A stretch of DNA of 64,000 nt from assembly GCF_008124765.1 (NCBI RefSeq), contig NZ_VNHS01000001.1, positions 1,225,059 through 1,289,058 of the forward strand, given 5' to 3'. Positions 51,394 through 60,363 of this stretch are shown here, piece by piece. A program made the translations under genes and the position numbers. The notes under the pieces were generated by a model. That model ran no database searches. It saw only the letters and a program-made list of their open reading frames with translations, and was not told the origin of the DNA. The number at the start of each line of letters is the position of its first letter. The first letter of the stretch is position 1. The stretch comes from Paenibacillus methanolicus. Lineage in GTDB: Bacteria > Bacillota > Bacilli > Paenibacillales > Paenibacillaceae.

Positions 51394-54126
51394 TTAACTT
51401 GTGCTTACGACCGTTTGCGCGGCGCTGCTGCCGAGTCCCGCTTTCACTTGGTACCGGCCGGAGCCCAGCTCAAGGCGGAGCGTGCCGTTCTCCTCCTCGG
51501 CTACCTGTACGCCGGGAATCCGCGTGTCGGCCTGGCTAAGCTGGAGGCCGTTCACTTCCGCGGATTGCGCCGTCGCGCCGCGCAGCAGGACGACGGCCGT
51601 CGCGTTCGCCGGAATTTCGAACTCGTACCGCACCGTGCCGTCCGGCACGATTCGCCATTCGCTGCGAATCGTGCCGTAAGCCGATTCATACGCCGCCTTG
51701 GCATACTCCAGACCGGAATCCGGACGCGGACGGAACAGAATCCGCTTGTAACCCGGTTCGGTCTCCTCCATGTCCAGCCCCGCGACGGCGCGATAGAGCC
51801 AGTCGCCGATGGCGCCGTATGCGTAATGGTTGAACGAGTTCATATCCTCGCTCCAGAAGGAACCGTCCGGCTTCAGTCCGTCCCAATGCTCCCAGATCGT
51901 CGTTGCTCCTTGATTGACCGAATAGAGCCAAGACGGATACTCCTCCTGCTGCACCAGCTTCACCGCGAGCTCGTGGTAGCCGTTGTCCGTCAGCACATGG
52001 CACAGGTACGGCGTGCCGACGAAACCGGTCGTCAAATGATGCTTCTGGTCTTCGACGTACTTCGCTAGCGTCCGAGCCAGCCGCTCGCGTACCGGTCCGT
52101 CGACAAGCTCGAACATGAGCGGCAGCACATGGCCGGTCTGCGTGTGGGCGGCGAGTCGACCGCTCGGCGTAATGAATTCCCGCAGGAACGCCTCCGCGAT
52201 CCGTTCATATAACGCCCCGTACGTGCGGACATCTTCCTCTTGACCGAGTACCTGAGCCGCTTTCACGAACAAGCCGGTCGAGTAGGCGTAGAAGCAGGTG
52301 GCGATCAAGTCCGTCGGGGTTGCGCCGACGTAGCTGCCTTCTTTGGCATCTAGCCCGAGCCAGTCGCCGAAATGAAAGCCGGTATTCCACAAGAGCTCGT
52401 CGTCTCCCTGCGCGCGAATATAGTCGACCCATCCCCGCATGCTCTCGTATTGCTCCTCCAGCACGCGCTTGTCGCCGTAGCACTGGTAGATCGTCCACGG
52501 ACAGATGACCGCCGCGTCTCCCCAAGCGGCCGACGAGAACGACGTATCGCTCAAGATATGCGGCACGACGAACGGAACGCCGCCATCCGCGCGCTGATCG
52601 GCCTTCAAATCCCGCAGCCACTTGGCGAAGAACGGCGCCACGCCGTAGTTGAACGCCGCCGTCCGGACGAACACCTGCGCGTCGCCCGTCCAGCCGAGCC
52701 GTTCGTCGCGCTGCGGACAATCCGTCGGCACGTCGAGGAAGTTGCCCCGCTGCCCCCATACGATATTGCTTTGCAGCTTATTCAGCAGCGGATGCGAGCA
52801 TTCGAATGAGCCGGCAGGCTCCATATCGGTATGGATGACATGTCCCGCGAAGCGCTCCTCATTCAGCGGCACGTCCGTCGGCCAGCCTTCGATTTTGACA
52901 TAACGGAAGCCATAGAAGGAGAATTGCGATTCGTATTCTTCTTCGCCGCCTTTGCATACGTACCGAACCTGCTGCTTGGCTTTCCGGAGATTAGCGACGT
53001 AGAAATTGCCTTCCCGGTCCAGCACCTCGGCATGCGTCAGCGTCAATTCCGTTCCAGCCGGGAGGTTTAGCTTCATATGCAGACGCCCGACCATATTTTG
53101 CCCCATGTCGAGCACCGTCTCGCCGGCCGGGGTGGTCAGCAGCGCCAGCGGCTTCAGCTTCTCGGTCACGCGCGAGGGCTCGTTCTCCTGCATGACTAGG
53201 ATCGTCTTCGGATAGTCAATCGTCGCGACCGGCGACCATGCCCCGTCCTCGAAGCCGGGACGGCTCCAGCCCTCCTGTTCAAGACGCGCGTCGTAGGTCT
53301 CTCCGTGGTAGATTTCCGCCATCCGGACCTGTCCGGTGGAGGCGCGCCAATTCGCGTCGCTGACCACGGTCTCGACCGAACCGTCCGCATACTCGATCCG
53401 CAGCTGCAGCAGCAGCGCGCGGACGGCGCCGTAATGGTTCCGCGCCCCGCCCCAGCCCAGATCCCCGCTGTACCAGCCGTTCGACAGCGTGGCGCCGATG
53501 ACGTTCGGCGACCCGCCGGCCAGCTGCGCGGTTACGTCGTAAGCCTGGACTTGCAGCCGGTGCCGGTAACTCGTCCAGCCCGGCGTATATTGCCAATCGC
53601 CGACGCGCCGTCCGTTCAACTCCAGCTCGTAGAAGCCGAGGCTGGTGGCGTACAGCATGGCGCGCTTCGGCGCGGCTCCGACCGCAAACTCGCGGCGAAG
53701 CAGGAACGCTTCTTCCGCGGCCGCGTCAATCGCGGACGGATCGGGCGTAATCCATGCCGCCTCCCAATCGTCCGGCGCGAGCAGCCCCATTTCCCAGAAC
53801 CGCGCATCGCTCCAGCCGGAATCGCCGCCGTAATTGTCCCACACGCGGACCTGGTACCAATAGCGCCGATCGGCTTTCAGTTCATTCCCTTCGTATTCCA
53901 CCAAGACGGATTGGTCCGATTGTACCTCGCCCGTGTCCCACGTATATGTCCCGGCCGCCAGCCCTTCCGGCGATTCGGCCGCTTGAATGCGATAAGCGGT
54001 CTGCAGCGTCCCAGGCGCGTCCGACGCCAGCTGCCAGCTGAAGCGCGGCTTGCGGCAGCCGATGCCGATCGGATTGTCGCGATACTCGCAGCGAATTTGC
54101 TTGATTTGAAGCGTAGTCGTCCCCAT
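51394..54126 (-). CDS. GH78-family alpha-L-rhamnosidase, cytoplasmic
   Basis: 910 residues, no signal peptide. N-terminal beta domains typical of bacterial rhamnosidases (IKQIRCEYRDNPIGIGCRKPRFSWQL, WYQVRVWDNYGG, YATSLGFYELELNGRRVGDWQYTPGWTSY) precede the (alpha/alpha)6 catalytic barrel. The signature DVPTDCPQRDERLGWTGDAQ contains the likely general acid E475, and TIWEHWDGL the likely base E746. A C-terminal beta domain follows. It should release alpha-L-rhamnose from imported oligosaccharides of rhamnogalacturonan, arabinogalactan or glycosides. GGGAGG precedes the ATG. It is divergent from an AraC-family regulator, probably its activator. Confidence 0.92.
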   Translation of the reverse strand: MGTTTLQIKQIRCEYRDNPIGIGCRKPRFSWQLASDAPGTLQTAYRIQAAESPEGLAAGTYTWDTGEVQSDQSVLVEYEGNELKADRRYWYQVRVWDNYGGDSGWSDARFWEMGLLAPDDWEAAWITPDPSAIDAAAEEAFLLRREFAVGAAPKRAMLYATSLGFYELELNGRRVGDWQYTPGWTSYRHRLQVQAYDVTAQLAGGSPNVIGATLSNGWYSGDLGWGGARNHYGAVRALLLQLRIEYADGSVETVVSDANWRASTGQVRMAEIYHGETYDARLEQEGWSRPGFEDGAWSPVATIDYPKTILVMQENEPSRVTEKLKPLALLTTPAGETVLDMGQNMVGRLHMKLNLPAGTELTLTHAEVLDREGNFYVANLRKAKQQVRYVCKGGEEEYESQFSFYGFRYVKIEGWPTDVPLNEERFAGHVIHTDMEPAGSFECSHPLLNKLQSNIVWGQRGNFLDVPTDCPQRDERLGWTGDAQVFVRTAAFNYGVAPFFAKWLRDLKADQRADGGVPFVVPHILSDTSFSSAAWGDAAVICPWTIYQCYGDKRVLEEQYESMRGWVDYIRAQGDDELLWNTGFHFGDWLGLDAKEGSYVGATPTDLIATCFYAYSTGLFVKAAQVLGQEEDVRTYGALYERIAEAFLREFITPSGRLAAHTQTGHVLPLMFELVDGPVRERLARTLAKYVEDQKHHLTTGFVGTPYLCHVLTDNGYHELAVKLVQQEEYPSWLYSVNQGATTIWEHWDGLKPDGSFWSEDMNSFNHYAYGAIGDWLYRAVAGLDMEETEPGYKRILFRPRPDSGLEYAKAAYESAYGTIRSEWRIVPDGTVRYEFEIPANATAVVLLRGATAQSAEVNGLQLSQADTRIPGVQVAEEENGTLRLELGSGRYQVKAGLGSSAAQTVVSTS

Positions 54127-54249
54127 TGCTTCTTACCTCCCGCTATGATCGTGGAGCCTTCGATGAGCTCCTTCCTCTCCATTGTAAGAGGGGGACAAGC
54201 GAAATTAAGCGGCCGATTCGGACATTTTCGCGGGTAGATCTGGACATCT

Positions 54250-54263
54250 TGCAAGCGATTTCG
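54250..54263 (+). promoter_or_regulatory. cre-like site between the rhamnosidase and AraC genes
   Basis: TGCAAGCGATTTCG matches 12 of 14 positions of the cre consensus. It lies in the divergent control region, 37 nt before the GTG start of the AraC gene, so it could affect both genes. Confidence 0.45.
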
Positions 54264-54299
54264 TAAGGTGAAGATAGGATAAACAGGGAGGCGATCCGC

Positions 54300-55190
54300 G
54301 TGTCCAATCGCCGGCCGGCCGACGTCATGTCCGGAAGGGAATTTTTTGATCAAGGACTCCAAATCTATGTCAATCGGGCGCAAGAGTCGTTCGAGCTGCG
54401 CGAGCATTCGCACGAGTTTGCCGAAGTCACCTACATTAGCCAAGGCGCAGGCACGCATTATATCGAGGGCGAGGCGGTCCCCGCCCGTCAAGGCTCCGTC
54501 TTCGTCATTCCGGAGGGACACAGCCATGTGTTCCGCCCGCAGACGACGGACAAGAACAAGCCGCTCGTCGTGTACAATTGCCTTTTTACCTCCGCCTATC
54601 TGTACGAGCTTCGCGCCGCTTTCCCCGCGTTCCGAGAGGTGGGCGATTTCTTCGGCGACCCGCGGCTGCGCTGGTTCGAGGTGAAGGATGCGGTCGGCGT
54701 TCACGACGCCCTCTTTCAGGAGTTGTACCGGGAATATCACGGGCGGCCGCCCGGCTTCGCAGCCGTTCTATCCGCGCTGACGGTACAGCTGCTGACGGTC
54801 GTCTACCGGCACCGGCTGCTGCCTCCCGAGCCGAAAGAGTCGCAGCCTGCCTTATCGATCGCGGACGCGATCGCGCATATGGCGGCTCATTACGCCTCCC
54901 CGCTGAAGCTTGGCGACCTCGCGGACTTGGCGAAGCTGAGCGAGCGGCAGTTCGGCCGCCTCCTTCGCCAGCATACCGGCATGAGCTTCTCGGCTTACTT
55001 GCAACATCTTCGGATGAAGGCCGCTTGCCGGCTGCTGACCGAGACCTCCCAGCGCATCGCGGACGTCGCCGCTTCCGTCGGATACGCGGACCTGAAGTTC
55101 TTCAACCGCTTGTTCCGCGCGAAGACGGGCGTAAGCCCCCGCGTATACCGAAGCGAGCACGCGAACCGCCGGCAGACGCGCAAGATCTGA
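54300..55190 (+). CDS. Cupin-AraC family transcriptional regulator
   Basis: 296 residues. The N-terminal cupin sensor (ELREHSHEFAEVTYISQGAGTHYIEGEAVPARQGSVFVIPEGHSHVF) carries the HxH and later PxGxxH elements of RhaR/RhaS/AraC-type effector domains. The C-terminal 100 residues hold two HTH motifs (LKLGDLADLAKLSERQFGRLLRQHTG, then RIADVAASVGYADLKFFNRLFRAKTGVSPRVYR). Start is GTG with AGGGAGG upstream. Because it diverges from the GH78 gene, a rhamnose-responsive activator is the natural inference, but the effector is not proven. Confidence 0.85.
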   Translation: MSNRRPADVMSGREFFDQGLQIYVNRAQESFELREHSHEFAEVTYISQGAGTHYIEGEAVPARQGSVFVIPEGHSHVFRPQTTDKNKPLVVYNCLFTSAYLYELRAAFPAFREVGDFFGDPRLRWFEVKDAVGVHDALFQELYREYHGRPPGFAAVLSALTVQLLTVVYRHRLLPPEPKESQPALSIADAIAHMAAHYASPLKLGDLADLAKLSERQFGRLLRQHTGMSFSAYLQHLRMKAACRLLTETSQRIADVAASVGYADLKFFNRLFRAKTGVSPRVYRSEHANRRQTRKI

Positions 55191-55193
55191 ACA

Positions 55194-55229
55194 AAAAAGA
55201 CGCGCCTCGAAGGAGTACGCGTCTTTCGT
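55194..55229 (-). terminator. Bidirectional terminator between AraC and GGDEF-EAL genes
   Basis: AAAGACGCG (55196-55204) pairs with CGCGTCTTT (55218-55226). On the minus strand six T residues follow, serving the GGDEF-EAL gene; on the plus strand the tail is weaker. Confidence 0.75.
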
Positions 55230-55243
55230 TCTGGTGATCCGGG

Positions 55244-57784
55244 TTATCCGACTTTCGGCCTGCGATGCCCGTTGCGGCGCTCGAGCAGCTCCATGCATGC
55301 TTCGGGCTCTAGCGGCTTGGCGATCAGATAGCCCTGGGCGTAGTCGCAGGCCTCCTGCTTCAAATACGCCAGCTGCTCCTCCGTCTCGACGCCTTCCGCC
55401 GTCACCTTCAAGTTCAAACCGTGCGCCATGCCGATTATCGTCTTGACGATTTCCTTCTCCCCGGCGTTGCCGCCGATGTTCTGCACGAAGGACTTGTCGA
55501 TCTTCAAGCAGTCGAGCGGGAAATTGGCCAGATAGCTCAAGGAGGAGTAGCCGGTGCCGAAATCGTCCAACGCGATCTTGATGCCGAGCAGCTTCAACTG
55601 GGTCAGCTTGGTCATCACGTGGCGTTCGTTATGAATGGCGACGTTCTCCGTAATTTCAAGCGTCAGCAGTTTCGGCGCGAGCCCCGTTTCCGCCAGAACC
55701 GCTTCCATGCGCTCGACCAGATCCGGCTGTTGGAACTGGCGTCCGGACAAATTGACCGAAATGCCGAGCTGCTCGGCTCCCTCGTTCTGCCAACGCTTCG
55801 TCTGCAGACAGGCTTCGCGCAGCGCCCACATGCCGATCTCGACGATATGGCCGGTCTCCTCCGCGATCGGAATGAATTCCATCGGCGAGACGACGCCGAG
55901 TTCCGGATGGCGCCATCGAATCAAGGCTTCGTGTCCGACGATGGCGTATCCGCGCGCGTCGACGATCGGCTGGTAAACCAACCAGAACTCGCCCCGCCCC
56001 AGCGCTTTGCGCAAGCTGTTCTCGATAAGCACGCGTCGCTGTACCGCTTGGTAGAGCTTGCAGGAGAAAATCTCGTAGGTCCCGCCGCCTTGCTCCTTCG
56101 CCTTGAACATCGCGTTATCCGCCGCGGATACGAGCACGTCCGCATTCGTACCGTCCTCCGGATAGCAGCTGATGCCGATGCTGAGCGTCGCGTACAGCTC
56201 CTGACCTCCGCACAGCATCGCTTCGGCGTACGCCGCCACGAGCTTCTTCGCCATCTGCTCGGCCATCGCCGCATCCGCGCCCGGAAGCAGCACGATGAAT
56301 TCGTCTCCGCCTACCCGGTAGGCATGTCCGTCTTCCGGCAGCACCTTCTTCATGCGCGCCGACGTCTCGCGGATAACCGCGTCGCCGATCGAATGGCCGA
56401 ACAAGTCGTTCACGCTCTTGAACCGGTCGATGTCCAGAAACATGACCGCCGCTCTGCCGCCTTCGGCCTCGCGGCCGACTATCTGTCCGACGTGTTCTTG
56501 GAACGCATGACGATTGAGCAGCCCCGTCAACGGATCGTGATGCGCCTGATGCCGGATTTCGTCGTTCTTCGTCTTCAGCTCTTCCGTATAGACGCCCAAA
56601 TTGCGCGACATCGCGTTAATCTGCTCGGTCAGCATGCCGACCTCGTCCTTGCCGGCAACCGGAATTTGCAAGCCGATGCTACCCGCAGACATCGCCTGGA
56701 CGCCGAGCAAGATGCGCCGCAGCGGCCGGATCAGCACACCAGCCAATACGTACGAGACGAGGAAGGTCAAGACGAGCGAGACCGCCAGAATCGTCACGCC
56801 GATCCGCAGCTGACGGATCAGCGCCTGGTCGACGACGGCGTAATCGACGGTGATCCCGATAACGTAAGCTCGGGTGGCCTCGATCGGCGCGAAGCCCTTG
56901 ATGACGCGCTTCCCGTTCAGCGTAGTCGTATACCACGCGAGCTCGTTCGTCTCCATCGCCTCGCGAACGTATCGCGCATCCTTCCTCTCGTCCGCATACC
57001 GATACGTGCCGAATTGCACGGGCTGGTCCGCCAGAAGGACGAACTCCTGCCCGCTTTGCTTCGTTACGGGCAGCGGCTTGCCGAACGTATCCGGGTTGAA
57101 GCCCGTCACTTCGAGCAGCGGCTCGTAATCGTCCAGCTGCTTGCCGATCACCGCGTCGGGACCGAACCGATCCCCGAATCCGTTAATGGAGTTGTCTCGC
57201 ACGTACGGGTTGATGATATAGTCGGTCGTACCGTCGTAGTAATAGCCCCATTTGTCGATATAGTTCGGATCCGAGCTCGATACCTCCAGCGGTCCGGACC
57301 AATAATGCGGCAGCTTCTGCCCCTCCGGAATCGTCACCTCGCGTCGATCGAACAGCTGCTCGAAAGCGGTATACCAATAGCCCCAGTCTTTCGTGCCGAG
57401 CCCGATTTCCTTCGGATCGGACGACTTGACGCCGACGATGTCGTCCTTGGTCCGCACGAACAGCGTGATGAACGAAACGCCCGTCTCCGCGCTCAGCCGT
57501 TCCAGCTGTTCGTTCGTCACCTGCGAGGCTTGAGGCGGCAGGCTTTGTTTGGCGGCGAGCGCCGCGAGCCTGATTTTCTCGCCGAGCAATTCCTCCGCGT
57601 GTTGGTTCGCGTACGCGGCGTTTTCCACCGAAGTTCGGATTTGCTTCGTGAACAAGCGAAATTTGTCCTGCAGCTCTTCCATGACGGTATCTTTGGCCGC
57701 GTAATAGGACAGGATGACATGCAGAACAAGCAAGACCGATACGGTGAGCGTTATCATGAGCGCGATCTTGGTCTTAAGCGACAT
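55244..57784 (-). CDS. GGDEF-EAL protein with extracellular sensor domain
   Basis: 846 residues. TM1 at about 7-28, a large extracellular Cache-like sensor (about 30-320), TM2 (LRIGVTILAVSLVLTFLVSYVLAGVLI), HAMP, then a GGDEF domain with an intact GGDEF motif at 492-496 and an EAL domain with EAL at 619-621 (GHEALIRWRHP), DDFGTGYSSL and NETVAI-like NVAIHNE. Both catalytic motifs look complete, so it could make and degrade cyclic di-GMP depending on signal. The ATG follows AAAGGATGGGAAGG. Monocistronic, convergent with the AraC gene. Confidence 0.9.
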   Translation of the reverse strand: MSLKTKIALMITLTVSVLLVLHVILSYYAAKDTVMEELQDKFRLFTKQIRTSVENAAYANQHAEELLGEKIRLAALAAKQSLPPQASQVTNEQLERLSAETGVSFITLFVRTKDDIVGVKSSDPKEIGLGTKDWGYWYTAFEQLFDRREVTIPEGQKLPHYWSGPLEVSSSDPNYIDKWGYYYDGTTDYIINPYVRDNSINGFGDRFGPDAVIGKQLDDYEPLLEVTGFNPDTFGKPLPVTKQSGQEFVLLADQPVQFGTYRYADERKDARYVREAMETNELAWYTTTLNGKRVIKGFAPIEATRAYVIGITVDYAVVDQALIRQLRIGVTILAVSLVLTFLVSYVLAGVLIRPLRRILLGVQAMSAGSIGLQIPVAGKDEVGMLTEQINAMSRNLGVYTEELKTKNDEIRHQAHHDPLTGLLNRHAFQEHVGQIVGREAEGGRAAVMFLDIDRFKSVNDLFGHSIGDAVIRETSARMKKVLPEDGHAYRVGGDEFIVLLPGADAAMAEQMAKKLVAAYAEAMLCGGQELYATLSIGISCYPEDGTNADVLVSAADNAMFKAKEQGGGTYEIFSCKLYQAVQRRVLIENSLRKALGRGEFWLVYQPIVDARGYAIVGHEALIRWRHPELGVVSPMEFIPIAEETGHIVEIGMWALREACLQTKRWQNEGAEQLGISVNLSGRQFQQPDLVERMEAVLAETGLAPKLLTLEITENVAIHNERHVMTKLTQLKLLGIKIALDDFGTGYSSLSYLANFPLDCLKIDKSFVQNIGGNAGEKEIVKTIIGMAHGLNLKVTAEGVETEEQLAYLKQEACDYAQGYLIAKPLEPEACMELLERRNGHRRPKVG

Positions 57785-57993
57785 GCCTTCCCATCCTTTA
57801 GCTGAAATTAGTCATCCGACCGGCCTATGTACGGTTCCATCTCTTCCGCGAATCTCCCTATGTACAACAATCTTAGCATTTTCCCATACTCGGAATCGAC
57901 CCTATAAATCTGGAAGAACATACGACAGGATGATGAACATTTCGTAATTGCTCCTGTCGATTTGCGGTCAGGTCCACGACGCTTTCGGCATTA

Positions 57994-58023
57994 TTTTCAT
58001 TCGCTCGGGAGATCGTATATAAT
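57994..58023 (+). promoter_or_regulatory. Probable sigma-A promoter of the 175-residue protein gene
   Basis: A consensus -10 TATAAT (58018-58023) is preceded at 18 bp by TTTTCA (57994-57999), a fair -35. Transcription would start about 30 nt before the ATG. Confidence 0.5.
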
Positions 58024-58053
58024 CGGGCTGGAAAAACGAAAGGAGACACCGGA

Positions 58054-58581
58054 ATGAGCGAATTTAGCCAAAGTTATCATTTGCGCACAGAAAATAAACA
58101 AGATGCCGTCTTGCTCATGAAATCGGCCGGCAAGCGCGGCTTCGCGTTCGAACCCGCGAACGGCTGGACGACGTTCGTCGTGGAAGGCGCCGAATTCGCC
58201 GCCGACGATTCGATCGCGGAACAAAATGGCGGACTGCTGGCGCATTATGTATATGCCGAGGATCATGGTTGGACGTTAACGATCTTCAACAAGCGGATCC
58301 TTGCGTTCGACTATCGCTGCCACTGGGAGGAAGAGCTGGTCATCGAAGCGGATGTGCTGGATTTGAGCCTGCTTCGCCGGCTTATCGCGGAGCAAGGTCA
58401 GGACGACGGCGGTCTGATGACGTTGTTCCATCCGGACGACCTCGAGACCCTGCTCGAGCTGGATCCTCCGCCGGCTTACCAAATCGCGGAACGGCTGGGC
58501 TTCCTCCACTTCGCCTGGGTGTCCGACGATTATGTGCGCAGCGACCGCGCCAGCTACGAGGTCGCCGAGGAGGTCGAGTAG
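58054..58581 (+). CDS. Uncharacterised cytoplasmic protein, 175 residues
   Basis: Acidic soluble protein (YHLRTENKQDAVLLMKSAGKRGFAFEPANGWTTFVVEG...) with alternating strands and a helical C-terminal third (LETLLELDPPPAYQIAERLGFLHFAWVSDDYV). The ATG has AAAGGAG 9 nt upstream and a good -10 further up, so it is clearly a gene. No catalytic motif or family recognised. It has no co-transcribed neighbour. Confidence 0.65.
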   Translation: MSEFSQSYHLRTENKQDAVLLMKSAGKRGFAFEPANGWTTFVVEGAEFAADDSIAEQNGGLLAHYVYAEDHGWTLTIFNKRILAFDYRCHWEEELVIEADVLDLSLLRRLIAEQGQDDGGLMTLFHPDDLETLLELDPPPAYQIAERLGFLHFAWVSDDYVRSDRASYEVAEEVE

Positions 58582-58698
58582 AACGGATAAGCATTGCTTA
58601 CTCAAAGCAAATGAGATGCGCCGTCACGACGAATGACGAGGTGCATCCCTATTTGCGCTGCCTAGTCGTGTTTGGAGCACGCGATCTATTCGATTGAG

Positions 58699-59541
58699 TT
58701 AATGCGACGGGACCCATCCGGCAATCTGCAGCAGCGAGATCACGACCTCGATGACGATCAGAATGACGACGATCCACTCCACGAACAACCCCCGGATCGA
58801 ATGGCTAATATTCGTGAATCCTTCAAGGATATGATAGAGCGAATCCGTCTTGCTCTTCAGAATGTTGTACCGGTCGTTCAGCTCGTAGAAATCCATCATC
58901 TCCTCATAGAACGAGCCCGCCGAGCTGTGATTCCACGTGATCTCGGGCTTGTCGAGAATCATGATATAGGCCAGCGTATTGTATTCGTGCCGGACAATCC
59001 TCGCGGTCATTTGCGCCAGCTGCTTGTTGCCGACGCGCATCCGCCCTTTCTCGAGCCTGTCGATCATCTCCTCCAGCCGGTCCTGAATTTGCTCGAGCTG
59101 CTCCTCGATTTTCTCCAAGGCGACCGATTTGGCCAATACCGTGGCAATCAGCTCCGGCAGGAAAAATTCGAATTCCGATACGATCACGTGCTCGTCCGTT
59201 AACTCCATGCGTTCAATCTCGCCGATGTGCAAGCTATAGTCGTCGGCATACCGGTAAACCTGCTTTAGTTTCAGCCCCTGATCGAGCGTCTGCAGAAACT
59301 TCAAAAAGACGTGAATCTCCTCTTTGCTCTCGTGGTTGACGAACACGATGCTGCCGAACGAGAAAATGAGCACCTGCTGCAAGCTGTCCACGCCGCGGTC
59401 GTACAGCTTCTTGAGCACGTTGTTCCGAATGATGAGCGGCTGCTCCCACGTATATTTCTTGCGGATGCCGAAATGAATCGCGATCTGGTTCAAATCGATT
59501 TCGTTCGCGATGACCAACGCTTTAAACGTGATATCTTCCAT
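58699..59541 (-). CDS. RMD1/DUF155 family protein
   Basis: 280 residues. The opening MEDITFKALVIANEIDLNQIAIHFGI, the middle FSFGSIVFVNHESKEEIHVFLKFL, then a long amphipathic coiled-coil (ALEKIEEQLEQIQDRLEEMIDRLEKG) and a single C-terminal membrane helix (LFVEWIVVILIVIEVVISLLQIAGW) match the RMD1/Sif2/RMND1 (DUF155) layout. Eukaryotic members act in mitochondrial translation or sporulation; bacterial roles are unknown. The coiled coil plus tail anchor suggests an oligomer tethered to the membrane. It may share CorA-like overall architecture, but no GMN is present. Confidence 0.78.
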   Translation of the reverse strand: MEDITFKALVIANEIDLNQIAIHFGIRKKYTWEQPLIIRNNVLKKLYDRGVDSLQQVLIFSFGSIVFVNHESKEEIHVFLKFLQTLDQGLKLKQVYRYADDYSLHIGEIERMELTDEHVIVSEFEFFLPELIATVLAKSVALEKIEEQLEQIQDRLEEMIDRLEKGRMRVGNKQLAQMTARIVRHEYNTLAYIMILDKPEITWNHSSAGSFYEEMMDFYELNDRYNILKSKTDSLYHILEGFTNISHSIRGLFVEWIVVILIVIEVVISLLQIAGWVPSH

Positions 59542-59648
59542 CTATTCTCTCTCCACGCATAACTCCTGTAACCAGGAAGGATTCCCCTATTTTGACCTAA
59601 GCCCTCCTTCTTTATCCCAAGAGGCCTTGAATTAGGTATACATACAAA

Positions 59649-59676
59649 CGGCGAGCAGCCCGTCCGGCATATGCTA
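59649..59676 (+). promoter_or_regulatory. Sigma-K-like promoter before the first small surface-protein gene
   Basis: CATATGCTA (59668-59676) fits the sigma-K -10 pattern CATANNNTA, and an AC dinucleotide (AAACG, 59646-59650) stands about 17 bp upstream as the -35 requires. The start codon is 35 nt downstream of the -10. Confidence 0.45.
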
Positions 59677-59710
59677 AGCAGAGAGATTCTCGGAGCAAGG
59701 AGGTTAAGGG

Positions 59711-60118
59711 ATGTCCACGTGTAGGAAAAAAAGAAGCTCCTGCGCGCGCTGCAAACGGAGAAAGAGCGCGAAATCGGCGATTGCGGTTCGTTTTATCGAC
59801 AAATGCATTCGCGGCCTGGCCGTTACCGACGATCCGCTCCTCCTTCCGGCGCAAAATACCTCTCGGCTTACCGTCTACTCTTACGCGATCGTCAACCGCG
59901 GCAAGGAGCCCGTTCGCGTCCGCGTCGACGTCGGGCCGAATCTGACGAATTACGCCTCCGACCGCGAGATGCAAGTGCCGGCCGGCCAGACGGTCGTCCT
60001 CGTGCCGACGCGTTTCCTGAAATACACCCGCATCGTGCTGCAAGCACACGAGGATCACGACGCCGCGGTCAGATGCGACGTATACTTTCAAGCTCAGACG
60101 ATGGTTTATCGTCCATGA
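59711..60118 (+). CDS. Small beta-sandwich protein resembling DUF6385
   Basis: 135 residues. A very basic, cysteine-containing N-terminus (MSTCRKKRSSCARCKRRKSAKSA) is followed by a compact beta domain (LTVYSYAIVNRGKEPVRVRVDVGPNLTNYASDREMQVPAGQTVVLVPTRFLKYTRIVLQA) ending in DVYFQAQ. From memory this resembles the C-terminal DUF6385-type domain found on long repeat proteins of Paenibacillaceae. AGGAGG lies 6 nt before the ATG and a sigma-K-like promoter precedes it, so a spore-surface role is a reasonable guess. A clear terminator follows. Confidence 0.65.
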   Translation: MSTCRKKRSSCARCKRRKSAKSAIAVRFIDKCIRGLAVTDDPLLLPAQNTSRLTVYSYAIVNRGKEPVRVRVDVGPNLTNYASDREMQVPAGQTVVLVPTRFLKYTRIVLQAHEDHDAAVRCDVYFQAQTMVYRP

Positions 60119-60153
60119 AGACGAGGCGCGGGGGCGCTTCGTCTTTTATTTTT
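60118..60153 (+). terminator. Terminator of the small beta-sandwich gene
   Basis: A 12-bp stem with one G-U pair (60118-60129 with 60134-60145), a GGGG loop and a T-rich tail TTTATTTTT. Its stem starts at the last base of the stop codon. Confidence 0.8.
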
Positions 60154-60218
60154 GCGTCGAGCGGCGAATTTAGGTCATCGGCCAACGTCAGAAGCACAAG
60201 CCGGACTCTATCGACGCT

Positions 60219-60227
60219 CATAAACTA
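60219..60227 (+). promoter_or_regulatory. Sigma-K -10-like element, middle transcription unit
   Basis: CATAAACTA fits CATANNNTA and lies about 137 nt upstream of the 175-residue protein start. No well-spaced -35 is visible, so it is weak on its own. Confidence 0.3.
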
Positions 60228-60363
60228 TCATGTCTTCGTTGCTAGCTTGAGCATGCGGGCAAACGCTGGAGCGAGCACCTCCGCGGTTGCCGCCTCCATG
60301 CTTCGACGGTTCGCCGGACAAGTTGCGCCGAAGACTCGACTTTGCAGAAGGGACGTGATTGAC

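Noticed and set aside
55421..57805. A 794-codon plus-strand frame
   Set aside because: Antisense of the GGDEF-EAL gene, whose motifs are intact.
59803..60363. Upstream extension of the 175-residue gene by 187 codons
   Set aside because: It would overlap the preceding gene and read through its terminator; composition changes at the chosen ATG.
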